Source: CAYREV01 sp964423345
GTDB taxonomy: Bacteria > Bacteroidota > Rhodothermia > Balneolales > Balneolaceae
Length of the DNA: 32,199 nucleotides
Direction: 5' to 3'
Assembly: GCA_964423345.1 (NCBI GenBank)
Contig: CAYREV010000027.1
Location: 1 to 32,199 of the forward strand
The notes under the pieces are model-generated. The model was given only the letters and a program-made list of their open reading frames with translations, ran no database searches and had not been told where the DNA came from. Positions 16,205-24,315 of the stretch are shown here, piece by piece. Within the stretch, counting starts at the first letter, position 1. Every line of letters starts with the position of its first letter. The position numbers were made by a program, and so were the translations under genes.

Positions 16205-17467
16205 ATGCCCGGAGATATTCAGTTCGATAGCATTGAATCTGCTATCGAAGACATCAAGCAGGGCCGCATGATTATCGTCGCCGACGACGAAGACCGTGAA
16301 AACGAAGGCGATTTTCTTATGGCGGCCGAAAAAGTGACGCCGGAGGCGATCAACCTCATGGCAAAATACGGCCGCGGGCTGATCTGCGTGCCTATCACGC
16401 GGCAGAAAGCCTATGAGATGAACCTCGATTATATGGTGACCGACGGGGCCGACCCTGACGAGGCCGCCTTCACGGTATCGGTCGATCACAAGGAGCTTAC
16501 CACCACAGGGATATCTGCGGCCGACCGGGCCAACACCATTCGCGAACTGATTAGCTCCGACGCCAATCCTGACGACTTCCGTCGGCCGGGACATATCTTT
16601 CCCCTTATCGGGGTTGAGGGCGGTGTTCTCAGGCGTGCAGGGCATACCGAAGCGTCTATAGACCTGGCCCGCATGGCGGGACTTAAACCGGCAGGCATCA
16701 TCTGCGAGATTATGAAAGACAACGGCGAAATGGCGCGATTGCCCGACCTTGCCGAGATCGCCGATGAGTTCGACATGAAATTCATCACCATCAAGGACCT
16801 GATCTCCTACCGGATGAAGAACGAGTCGCTGGTACGGAAAATCGTCGAGGTGGACCTGCCCACTATCTATGGGGACTTCACTCTCCACGCTTTCGAGGAG
16901 CGGCTGACCGGCGACCATCACCTGGCCCTGGCCAAAGGGCACTGGGAGGAAGAGGATCCTGTGCTTGTACGGGTACACTCCTCCTGCGTGACCGGCGATA
17001 TCTTCGGATCCAAGCGGTGCGACTGCGGCGAACAGCTGCACCAGGCGCTGCTGCAGGTCGAAAAGGCGGGCAAAGGCCTGGTTCTGTATATGAACCAGGA
17101 AGGAAGGGGTATCGGACTGGTGAACAAACTCAAGGCCTACAAACTGCAGGAAGAAGGCATGGATACGGTGGAGGCCAACGAAGCCCTGGGCTTTGAACCC
17201 GATCCCCGCGACTACGGGGTGGGTGCACAGATACTCCGTTCGCTGAATATCCGCAAACTGAGGCTGATGACTAACAACCCGGTCAAACGTGTGGGACTTA
17301 AAAGTTTCGGCCTTGAGATGGTTGAAAGGGTCCCCATCGAAGTGGGCGCCTACCCGGAAAACGTACGCTACCTCAAGACCAAGCGCGACAAGATGGGCCA
17401 TGATCTCAAACTGGACGAACTCGATCCCCACAGCCCGAAATTCCTGGAAAGCATTACGAAGGAGTAG
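16205..17467 (+). CDS. ribBA: Bifunctional RibBA: DHBP synthase / GTP cyclohydrolase II (riboflavin biosynthesis)
   Basis: 420 residues, the usual length for the fused enzyme. The N-terminal RibB domain (about 1-205) has the metal-binding DDEDRENEGDF and GHTEASIDLARMAG, and makes 3,4-dihydroxy-2-butanone 4-phosphate from ribulose 5-phosphate. The C-terminal RibA domain has the zinc cysteines Cys261, Cys272 and Cys274 in SSCVTGDIFGSKRCDCGEQ, then NQEGRGIGL and TNNPVKRVGL, and opens the imidazole ring of GTP. All key residues are present in both halves, so both activities are expected. No FMN riboswitch is visible before it; only 11 bp separate it from yajC. Its last 14 bp overlap the end of lspA on the other strand. 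Confidence 0.95.
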   Translation: MPGDIQFDSIESAIEDIKQGRMIIVADDEDRENEGDFLMAAEKVTPEAINLMAKYGRGLICVPITRQKAYEMNLDYMVTDGADPDEAAFTVSVDHKELTTTGISAADRANTIRELISSDANPDDFRRPGHIFPLIGVEGGVLRRAGHTEASIDLARMAGLKPAGIICEIMKDNGEMARLPDLAEIADEFDMKFITIKDLISYRMKNESLVRKIVEVDLPTIYGDFTLHAFEERLTGDHHLALAKGHWEEEDPVLVRVHSSCVTGDIFGSKRCDCGEQLHQALLQVEKAGKGLVLYMNQEGRGIGLVNKLKAYKLQEEGMDTVEANEALGFEPDPRDYGVGAQILRSLNIRKLRLMTNNPVKRVGLKSFGLEMVERVPIEVGAYPENVRYLKTKRDKMGHDLKLDELDPHSPKFLESITKE

Positions 17468-18041
17468 GCTGGGAACCGGAACCGTCTTCTACGCTCTTAA
17501 CCTCATCTTTCAACCGGGACTTCTCATCGTCGGCCGGCAGGATGCGTTTGTTGAAGACCAGCAGGGAGATGATGGCGGTACTGATGGCTACATCCGCCAC
17601 GTTGAAGATGTAGGGAAAAACGGCATAGCCGTTGACGGTCAGCGTAAAATGAATAAAGTCTACCACATGGCCGTCCAACAGCCCCCCGTAGGACTCAATA
17701 CGCGCCATGAAGAGCCGGTCAATAATATTTCCCAAAGCCCCGCCCAGAACCAGCCCCATACAACCGAGATAGATCCTGTTGGCCCGATCCATCGTACGAA
17801 GGATATAGATGAGTATACCTATAGTGGCCAGAATGGCGATCACACTGATCACGGGAGTGGTAAACCAGCTCATCCCCAGGGCCATCCCCGGGTTTTGGGT
17901 ATAGTGAAATGCCAGCCAGCCCGGTATAATCTCCCAGTTCTGCAGTTCGGGAGTCAGCCGGACCCAGTGCTTGGTAAGCTGGTCAAGAATAATAACCAGC
18001 AGGGCCGGGACGAAAAGTGCAGCTAGTTTTTGGGTGTTCAA
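17454..18041 (-). CDS. lspA: Lipoprotein signal peptidase II
   Basis: 195 residues with four membrane helices. Family motifs are present: DQLTKHWV (20-27), FHYTQNPGMALG (45-56), GGALGNIIDR (100-109), VVDFIHF with catalytic Asp128, and FNVADVAIS with catalytic Asp150. It cleaves the signal peptide of diacylglyceryl-modified prolipoproteins, for example the DUF4292 lipoprotein encoded further right. A polar tail of about 30 residues after the last helix (ILPADDEKSRLKDEV onward) is longer than in many homologues. The start appears to be TTG; no in-frame ATG lies upstream or near the N-terminus. The gene follows the dksA-like gene by 30 bp and overlaps ribBA tail-to-tail by 14 bp. Confidence 0.93.
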   Translation of the reverse strand: MNTQKLAALFVPALLVIILDQLTKHWVRLTPELQNWEIIPGWLAFHYTQNPGMALGMSWFTTPVISVIAILATIGILIYILRTMDRANRIYLGCMGLVLGGALGNIIDRLFMARIESYGGLLDGHVVDFIHFTLTVNGYAVFPYIFNVADVAISTAIISLLVFNKRILPADDEKSRLKDEVKSVEDGSGSQPTPS

Positions 18042-18071
18042 GACAGTAGTATCTGTATCGAAAGGTGAGTC

Positions 18072-18485
18072 CTAACGGCGTTTCAATTTTGCTTCAATAC
18101 TAAGCTGGGTGTGCGGAACCGCCTCCAGCCGTCCCTTGGAAATCTTCTTGCCCGTAACCTTGCATACCCCGTAGGTCTTGTTTTCAATGCGTTTCAGCGC
18201 GTCGTCGAGGTAGCGGATAAACTTTCGGGTTCGATTGTACAGCATATAGGTTTTTTCCCGCTCCTGTGCATCGGTCCCCGCATCGGCCATGTGAAACGAA
18301 TAGGCTGACTCATCATTGGCATTCTCCATGCTGTCGCGTAGCGTGCTCTGGAGCGTTTGCAGCTCCTGCTCCGCTTCGTCACGTTTCTTGATGATGATCT
18401 CCTTGAAATACTCAAGTTCCTCATCACTGTAGGGAGATACCCGTTCCTTCTCTTTGCTTTCGTCTTTATCTTTTGCAGAAGCCAT
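18072..18485 (-). CDS. DksA/TraR-family protein with degenerate zinc finger
   Basis: 137 residues. A long charged coiled-coil region (about 20-105) has an acidic loop MADAGTDAQERE at 66-77, comparable to the tip of DksA that enters the RNA polymerase secondary channel. The C-terminal zinc-finger region YGVCKVTGKKISKGRLEAVPHTQLSIEAK-like segment (from 105 on) keeps the family spacing, but only the first of the four cysteines (Cys108); the others are Thr, Ser and Ala. This form is common in Bacteroidota. A role in transcription regulation through RNA polymerase is likely from the family, but zinc binding is not. It lies between ileS (17 bp upstream) and lspA (30 bp downstream) on the same strand, probably one operon. 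Confidence 0.85.
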   Translation of the reverse strand: MASAKDKDESKEKERVSPYSDEELEYFKEIIIKKRDEAEQELQTLQSTLRDSMENANDESAYSFHMADAGTDAQEREKTYMLYNRTRKFIRYLDDALKRIENKTYGVCKVTGKKISKGRLEAVPHTQLSIEAKLKRR

Positions 18486-18502
18486 AATTCGTAACCACCA
18501 GG

Positions 18503-21500
18503 TTAATTATTGGGATTTCTTCGAATGGTTATAGTGCAATCGTGCTCACCTATTTCCCACTTTTTAACAAAATCGGAAACATCCAACTTTGACGGGGTAA
18601 TATCTTCAGCCAGTGTTTCGCTCTTAATATAAGCATTCATTGACTCAACAGCCTCCTCTAATTTTTCGGTGCCGTCAAAGCCGATGGCAATACGATCGAC
18701 CACGTCAAAGTCCGCTTCCTTACGCATATTCTGTATCCGGTTGACAAATTCACGCGCCAGCCCTTCCTGAACCAGCCGGGGCGTCATCTCGGTATCGAGA
18801 GCCACACTCAGGCCCTTCTCGGTTTCAACCTCCCAGCCCTCAAGGCCCACGCGGTTGATCTCCAGATCATCCCGGCCCAGCCTTACCACTCCGTCGTCGC
18901 CCAGGTCAATCTCTAACGCACGGTTTTCTTCAAAGTGGGTAATCTCTTCCGTGCTCAGCTGTGACACCTTTTGGGCAACCGGCTTCATCTTCTCACCGAG
19001 CTTTTTGCCCAGCCTGGCGTAGTTGGGCTTGGCCGACTTTTCAACAATTCCGGAATCATCATCTACAAATTCAATATCCTTTACATTCACCTCGTCGAGA
19101 ATAACGCTCTCCATCGACTCGATGGCCTGACGCTCCTGTTCATCCTTAACAGGCACAATGATACGTGAAAGCGGCTGGCGCACGTTGATCTCAATCTTGT
19201 TGCGCAGGCTCAGCACCATGGACGAGATCCGGCGGGCCAGCTCCATGCGGTGCTCCAGCGGTTTGTCGATGGCCGTCTCCTCTACCGTGGGGTAGAAGGA
19301 AAGATGCACCGACTCCTCGTCGTGCTGCGTTACCTCGTTCAGGCGCTGAAACAGCCACTCGCCCAGGAAGGGAGCAATGGGAGAAATAAGCTTGGACACA
19401 TCAAGCAGGCATTCGTACAGGGTCTGGTAGGCGGCCGTTTTATCGAGCGACTTGCCTTCCTTCCAGAACCGGCGCCTGTTGCGGCGTACATACCAGTTGC
19501 TGAGTTCCTCGACAAAAGCCTCAATCTCGCGGGCAGCCTTGGTGGGCTCGTAGTCGTCCAGATACTCGTCGACCAGTTTCACGGTCGTGTTGCTTTTGGA
19601 GATCACCCAGCGGTCCATCTCCTGCCGGTCGCCCACCGGAATCGGCGTGCCCGAATAGGTAAAGCCGTCAATATTGGCGTACATGGCAAAGAACGAATAG
19701 GTGTTCACCAGGGTGTTGAAAAACTTTCTCTGCGTCTCTTTCAGCCCCTCCTTGCTGAAACGCAGATTTTCCCATGGGGAGGAATTGCTCATCATATACC
19801 AGCGTACGGTATCGGCCCCGAATTCCTGGATCACATTAAAGGGATCCACCGAATTGCCTTTCGACTTGCTCATCTTTTCCCCGTTCTCATCGAGCACCAG
19901 CCCGTTTGAAACCACATTCTTATAGGCCGGCTCATCAAAAAGCATGGTCCCCAGGGCGTGAAGGGTATAGAACCATCCACGGGTCTGGTCAACCCCCTCG
20001 GCTATGAAGTCGGCGGGGAAGTTCACATCAAAATCCTCCTTGTTTTCAAAAGGATAGTGCCACTGGGCAAACGGCATCGACCCGGAATCAAACCAGACAT
20101 CCAGCAGGTCGGGGATCCGGCGCATGGTACCGCCGTTGGGGCCCTCCCAGGTAATTTCGTCAATATAGGGCCGGTGCATGTCGATCTCCTCGTCGTCCGG
20201 CAGGCCGGCTTTCTTCTTGAGCTCTTCCATGCTGCCCACTACTTCGAAATAATCGGGATCTTCGTCGCTGATCCAGATCGGGATCGGCGTTCCCCAATAA
20301 CGCTGCCGGGATACGGCCCAGTCGACATTATTTTCAAGCCAGGTTCCAAAACGGCCGGTACCCGTGCTTTCGGGCTTCCAGTTAATGTCGGCGTTATACT
20401 TCACCATCTTATCCTTGATATCGGTCGTCCGGATAAACCATGACTCCACCGGGTACGACATCAGCGGGGTTCCCTTGCGCCAGTCAAAAGGATAGTTGTG
20501 CACATAGGTCTCGTGCTTGTACATCAGGTATTTATCCTTGATGGCACGGGCAATCTCCTTATCCGCATCCTTGAACCACTCTCCCTCAAAATCAGGAGCC
20601 TTCTCGGTAAACTTCCCGTCCTGGTCGATGGGATTGAACATCGGGATATCCGCTTCCCGGCAGGTCTCGTAGTCATCGGCCCCGAATGCGGGAGCGGTGT
20701 GAACCACGCCGGTACCCTCGTCGGTTGTCACATAATCGGCCGCTATAACTCGCCAGGCTTCATCCTTGTCATATTCTTCCAGGGCAAAATCAAAAACAGG
20801 CTCATAGGTCCATCCTACCAGATCCTCTCCCTTGTACTCTTCGACAATCTCATAATCATGGTCAATATGCTCTTCAATGCAATCCCTGGCCATGATATAG
20901 TATTCGGTGCGGTCACCTTCCGAAATTTTGATCTTGGCATAGTCGATAACCGGGTTGACCGCAAGGGCCATATTGGAAACGATGGTCCAGGGAGTAGTAG
21001 TCCAAGCCAGGAAATACACATCCTCTGCCATTCGCAGCTTGAACTTCACAAATATGGAGGGATCCTGCGTCTCTTCATACCCCAGGCTCACCTCATGAGA
21101 AGAGAGTACGGTACCGCTGCCCGGCGAATACCATTGGATCTTGTAGCCCTTGTAGACCAGGCCTTTCTCGTAAAGGGTCTTGAACGCCCACCAAACCGAC
21201 TCGATGTAGTCATTTTCAAACGTTACGTAGGGATCATCCAGATCCACCCAGTAAGCCATCCGGCGGGTCAGCTTGTCCCACAGGTCTTTGTATTTCAGTA
21301 CGCTGCTGCGGCATTTTTCATTGTATTCGGCCATGCCGTACTCCTCCACCTGCTCGCGCCCTTCCAGCCCGAGTTCTTTTTCCACTTCAATTTCGACCGG
21401 GAGCCCGTGGGTATCCCAGCCCGCCTTACGCTCGACACGGTATCCTTTCAGGGTCTTATACCTGCAAAACATGTCTTTCACCGTACGTGACATCACATGG

Positions 21501-21676
21501 TGAATACCGGGCTTTCCGTTGGCCGTTGGAGGGCCTTCATAAAAGGTAAAGGGGATGCCATCTTCCCGGGAAGTCAGGCTCTTCCTGAAAATTTCGTTCT
21601 CCTTCCACCACCTGAGTGTTTCCACTTCAAGCTTGGAAAAATTAAGCTGTTTTACTTCTTCAAATTGTTTACTCAT
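18503..21676 (-). CDS. ileS: Isoleucyl-tRNA synthetase, long IleRS2 type
   Basis: 1057 residues, longer than the roughly 940 of E. coli IleRS and typical of the eukaryote-like IleRS2 branch. The HIGH region reads NGKPGIHHVMSRT, where residues 57-60 are Gly-Ile-His-His and not HxGH. The KMSKS loop is intact at 601-605. WDTHGLPVE and the connective-peptide editing domain, with TTPWTIVSNMALAVNP and HTAPAFGADDYE, are present, so proofreading against valine should work. The C-terminus lacks the cysteine zinc site of IleRS1 and ends DCTITIRRNPNN. It charges tRNA-Ile in the cytoplasm. IleRS2 enzymes are known for low sensitivity to mupirocin. The gene heads an ileS-dksA-like-lspA group and stands alone upstream. 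Confidence 0.95.
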   Translation of the reverse strand: MSKQFEEVKQLNFSKLEVETLRWWKENEIFRKSLTSREDGIPFTFYEGPPTANGKPGIHHVMSRTVKDMFCRYKTLKGYRVERKAGWDTHGLPVEIEVEKELGLEGREQVEEYGMAEYNEKCRSSVLKYKDLWDKLTRRMAYWVDLDDPYVTFENDYIESVWWAFKTLYEKGLVYKGYKIQWYSPGSGTVLSSHEVSLGYEETQDPSIFVKFKLRMAEDVYFLAWTTTPWTIVSNMALAVNPVIDYAKIKISEGDRTEYYIMARDCIEEHIDHDYEIVEEYKGEDLVGWTYEPVFDFALEEYDKDEAWRVIAADYVTTDEGTGVVHTAPAFGADDYETCREADIPMFNPIDQDGKFTEKAPDFEGEWFKDADKEIARAIKDKYLMYKHETYVHNYPFDWRKGTPLMSYPVESWFIRTTDIKDKMVKYNADINWKPESTGTGRFGTWLENNVDWAVSRQRYWGTPIPIWISDEDPDYFEVVGSMEELKKKAGLPDDEEIDMHRPYIDEITWEGPNGGTMRRIPDLLDVWFDSGSMPFAQWHYPFENKEDFDVNFPADFIAEGVDQTRGWFYTLHALGTMLFDEPAYKNVVSNGLVLDENGEKMSKSKGNSVDPFNVIQEFGADTVRWYMMSNSSPWENLRFSKEGLKETQRKFFNTLVNTYSFFAMYANIDGFTYSGTPIPVGDRQEMDRWVISKSNTTVKLVDEYLDDYEPTKAAREIEAFVEELSNWYVRRNRRRFWKEGKSLDKTAAYQTLYECLLDVSKLISPIAPFLGEWLFQRLNEVTQHDEESVHLSFYPTVEETAIDKPLEHRMELARRISSMVLSLRNKIEINVRQPLSRIIVPVKDEQERQAIESMESVILDEVNVKDIEFVDDDSGIVEKSAKPNYARLGKKLGEKMKPVAQKVSQLSTEEITHFEENRALEIDLGDDGVVRLGRDDLEINRVGLEGWEVETEKGLSVALDTEMTPRLVQEGLAREFVNRIQNMRKEADFDVVDRIAIGFDGTEKLEEAVESMNAYIKSETLAEDITPSKLDVSDFVKKWEIGEHDCTITIRRNPNN

Positions 21677-22014
21677 AAAAGCCGTTTAATACACATTTGG
21701 CATATTTGAAAACCGTAAATATAATAAGATTTGAAGACTTATTGATAATGGTAAAGTTGATAGAGCCAAACGTACCGATAATTGAAATAAGCGCTAAAGA
21801 TACAAGTCTTAGTCCTTCAAATCACATTAATTGTCGTATTTTTTGTCGCAGCGACCAATGAAAAGGAATGGCCGGGCAAGTTGCAAATTAGAAATGCAGG
21901 TTCCCTTTCGAAAACGGAGGCTTTACGTTATTCTTAATGGCCGGAAATGGGTAATATACCGGTAGGCAAGACCGCCCGCACTCACGTAATTGACACTTTT
22001 ATCGTATCATTGTT
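21677..22014. other. Intergenic region between divergent ileS and the phosphatase gene
   Basis: 338 bp with no open frame that looks coding, no T-box-like structure and no recognised RNA. It must hold the promoters for both divergent genes. On the ileS side there is one candidate -7 box (listed separately). On the other side a TTGACA (21989-21994) lacks a -10 element at proper spacing. Confidence 0.6.
21767..21798 (-). promoter_or_regulatory. Possible promoter of ileS
   Basis: On the minus strand TTTA (21795-21798), 20 bp, then TACGTTTG (21767-21774). The -7 box is an exact TAnnTTTG; the -33 element matches in three of four bases. The 5' leader would be about 85 nt. Confidence 0.4.
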
Positions 22015-22524
22015 ATGAATATCGCTCCCAAACAACCTATAACTGAAGAGGATCCCTATAAAATCTGCTTTGTCTGCCTTGGCAATATATGCCGCAGCCC
22101 TACAGCTGAAGGGGTCTTCCAGCATCTTGTAAACGATCGGGGACTGCAACCCTACTTCGAAATCGATTCGGCCGGTACCTCGGCCTATCACGTCGGGGAA
22201 CCCGCCAACAGCAAAAGCCGGGAGGTGGCCCGACAGCACGGGGTCGAACTGCATTCGAAGGCCCGCCGGTTCGAATCATTCGACCTGGACTATTTTGACC
22301 TGATTCTTGCAATGGACCGGGAGAACCTGAGTAATGTGAAACGGCTTTCTTCGCCCGACCACGATAATAAGATAGGCATGCTCCGCGATTTTGACCCGGA
22401 AGGCGGCGGGGAAGTCCCCGACCCCTATTACGGCGGGGTTCAAGGCTTTGAAAACGTTTTTAAAATCGTTAAACGCAGCTGCAAGCGGCTGCTGGATGAA
22501 CTTGAAACCCATATCGAGTCATGA
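22015..22524 (+). CDS. Low-molecular-weight protein tyrosine phosphatase family protein
   Basis: 169 residues, the usual size. The P-loop CLGNICRS gives the nucleophile Cys21 and Arg27. The general acid is Asp136 in the DPYYGG motif. DSAGTSAYHVGEPA and LILAMDRENL also match the family. It is a cytoplasmic phosphatase and carries no arsenate-reductase cysteine pair in the usual place. The stop codon overlaps the start of the fructosamine-kinase-like gene (ATGA), which indicates translational coupling. In mammals an LMW-PTP removes the 5-phosphate from protein-bound ribulosamine 5-phosphate, and this gene's partner would then act on the product; the coupling makes that role more likely here than tyrosine kinase signalling, and no capsule genes are nearby. 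Confidence 0.93.
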   Translation: MNIAPKQPITEEDPYKICFVCLGNICRSPTAEGVFQHLVNDRGLQPYFEIDSAGTSAYHVGEPANSKSREVARQHGVELHSKARRFESFDLDYFDLILAMDRENLSNVKRLSSPDHDNKIGMLRDFDPEGGGEVPDPYYGGVQGFENVFKIVKRSCKRLLDELETHIES

Positions 22525-23393
22525 GTATTCCCTCTTCCGTCCGTAAACAGATAGAGAAGGAGCTTGACCGGCCGGTCTCGAAGGTGCAGCGGGTCAGCGG
22601 CGGAAGCATTAACGAAGCCGCCCGCCTGGAAGCGGCTTCGCTGGGCCCCGCCTTTCTGAAATGGAACCGCAGTGCCGACCCGGATATGTTTACCAAAGAG
22701 GTCAGGGGGCTCGAACTGCTGGATAAGGCAGGTTCGGGGCTCAGGCTTCCCGAAGTGATACTCTGCGGCAAAACCCCCGATGGCACCGGATTTCTGCTAT
22801 TGGAATACATTGAACCGGGTCGGGGCAACAGCCGATCGCCCGTTGCATTCGGTGAACGGCTGGCACGGCTGCATGCCAACAAAAGCGACCGCTTCGGCCT
22901 CGACCATCACAACTATATAGGACGCCTCCCCCAATCGAACAAACGGCACCGGAACTGGACAGATTTCTTTATCGAAGAACGCATGGAGCCGCAGCTTGAG
23001 ATGGCCCTGAAAAACAGCCGCCTCAAAACCTCCGTCACCCGCCATTTTAAATCCATGTACGACGAGCTGCCCTCCATTTTTCCTGAATCGGCACCCTGCC
23101 TGCTGCACGGCGATCTGTGGGGAGGAAACTTTTTCTACGACAGCGGTGGAGATGCCGTAGTGTACGATCCCGCAGTATACTATGGCCATCCGGAGATCGA
23201 ACTGGCCTTTACCCATCTCTTCGGGGGATTCCCCTCTCGGTTTTACGATGCTTATGAAGAAGTGAATCCACCGGAACCCGGTTTTGAGCAGCGCAAAGAC
23301 CTGTATAACCTGTATCCATTGCTTGTGCACACCAACCTGTTTGGCGGAAATTATGCCCGGCAGGTGGAGAGCATTGTACAACGTTTCGGATAG
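22521..23393 (+). CDS. Fructosamine-3-kinase family protein (protein-repair kinase)
   Basis: 290 residues, full length for the family. It has a protein-kinase-like fold: GGSINEAARLEA nucleotide loop, Lys48 in AFLKWN, EVRGLELL helix, the catalytic HGDLWGGN (196-203, Asp198) and the metal-binding YDPAVYYGHPEIELA (Asp218). FN3K-family enzymes phosphorylate O3 of ketoamines on glycated lysines, after which the sugar leaves and the protein is restored. Bacterial members characterised so far prefer ribulosamine and erythrulosamine over fructosamine. It is coupled to the upstream phosphatase by a 4-bp overlap and followed after 47 bp by the BtuF-like gene. Substrate specificity cannot be read from the sequence. 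Confidence 0.93.
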   Translation: MSIPSSVRKQIEKELDRPVSKVQRVSGGSINEAARLEAASLGPAFLKWNRSADPDMFTKEVRGLELLDKAGSGLRLPEVILCGKTPDGTGFLLLEYIEPGRGNSRSPVAFGERLARLHANKSDRFGLDHHNYIGRLPQSNKRHRNWTDFFIEERMEPQLEMALKNSRLKTSVTRHFKSMYDELPSIFPESAPCLLHGDLWGGNFFYDSGGDAVVYDPAVYYGHPEIELAFTHLFGGFPSRFYDAYEEVNPPEPGFEQRKDLYNLYPLLVHTNLFGGNYARQVESIVQRFG

Positions 23394-23440
23394 GACCGTT
23401 ATATTGCAGCCAACAAGCCTCAGAAAAGAGTGAGTACGTT

Positions 23441-24184
23441 ATGTCAAAAAAATACTCCCGCATTGTCAGCCTGGTTCCCAGCCTCACCGAGCTGCTGATA
23501 GATATGGGACTGAAACAGCAACTGGTGGGGCGAACACGCTTCTGTATCAAACCTGCCGACGAAGTAGGAGACATTCCCATCATGGGGGGCACAAAAAACC
23601 CGCGGCTGGACAAAATATATGAGTCGGCGCCGGACCTTGTAATCGCCAACAAGGAGGAGAACCGGAAAGAGCATATCGAGGAACTGAAAAACGTCACCGA
23701 AGTGGATGTGACCGATATAGCCTCTATTGAAGACGCCCTGATTACCATACACGAGCTGGGCCTGAAGCTGGGGACTCCCGGCCGGGCCAAACAGCTCATC
23801 AATAAAATCAACAGTGCCCTGGATCAACGTCCGGAGGAACCTTCCCAGCGGGCCGCCTATTTTATCTGGAAAGATCCATACATGACCGTAGGACGCAACA
23901 CCTATATTCACAGCGTGATGGAACACTGGAACCTGGTCAATGTTTTCGGGGATCTGTCCCGCTATCCAAAAGTCACCTTCGGGGATATACAAGCGCGGCA
24001 GCCCGAGCTGTTGCTGCTCAGCAGCGAACCCTTCCCCTTCAAGGAAAAACACCTGTCCGCTTTTGAAAATGCCTTTCCCGACGCCCGAATACTGCTGGTC
24101 GACGGCGAATGGTTCAGCTGGTACGGCTCGCGCATGGCCTCTTCATTTCAACAGCTAAATGTCTGGCGGAAAGCCATCGCCTGA
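23441..24184 (+). CDS. Helical-backbone metal receptor / BtuF-like binding protein without export signal
   Basis: 247 residues matching the two-lobed periplasmic-binding type III fold used for cobalamin and siderophores. It opens RIVSLVPSLTELLIDMGL, then GRTRFCIKPADEV, MGGTKNPRLDKI and ESAPDLVIANKEEN, and later TVGRNTYIHSVMEHWNLVN. The N-terminus MSKKYSRIVSLVPS goes straight into the first strand: there is no signal peptide or lipobox, and no in-frame start upstream supplies one. It is therefore probably cytoplasmic, unlike true BtuF. No permease or ATPase gene is adjacent and no cobalamin riboswitch fits the 47-bp gap before it. It follows the FN3K-like gene on the same strand. The ligand is unknown. 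Confidence 0.82.
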   Translation: MSKKYSRIVSLVPSLTELLIDMGLKQQLVGRTRFCIKPADEVGDIPIMGGTKNPRLDKIYESAPDLVIANKEENRKEHIEELKNVTEVDVTDIASIEDALITIHELGLKLGTPGRAKQLINKINSALDQRPEEPSQRAAYFIWKDPYMTVGRNTYIHSVMEHWNLVNVFGDLSRYPKVTFGDIQARQPELLLLSSEPFPFKEKHLSAFENAFPDARILLVDGEWFSWYGSRMASSFQQLNVWRKAIA

Positions 24185-24315
24185 ACCCAAATCCGGGTGT
24201 ATTTGCCTCTCATAATTTACTTTATTAATTCAGGGCTGTATCTCCTAACTTCAAGGGAGAAGGGTACTAATTTCTCTATCTGCTCGTTTATGGCTTAACC
24301 TTATTTGCCTCAATT

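Noticed and set aside
20498..21490. Plus-strand open frame of 330 codons opposite ileS
   Set aside because: It is antisense to the catalytic core of ileS and has no domain or plausible start context.
21989..22011. TTGACA followed by TATCAT before the phosphatase gene
   Set aside because: The spacing is about 10 bp, far from the 17 bp needed for a sigma-70 promoter, and this lineage uses a different consensus.
21677..22014. T-box leader for ileS
   Set aside because: No T-box sequence or terminator-antiterminator pair is visible, and T-boxes are not expected in this lineage.
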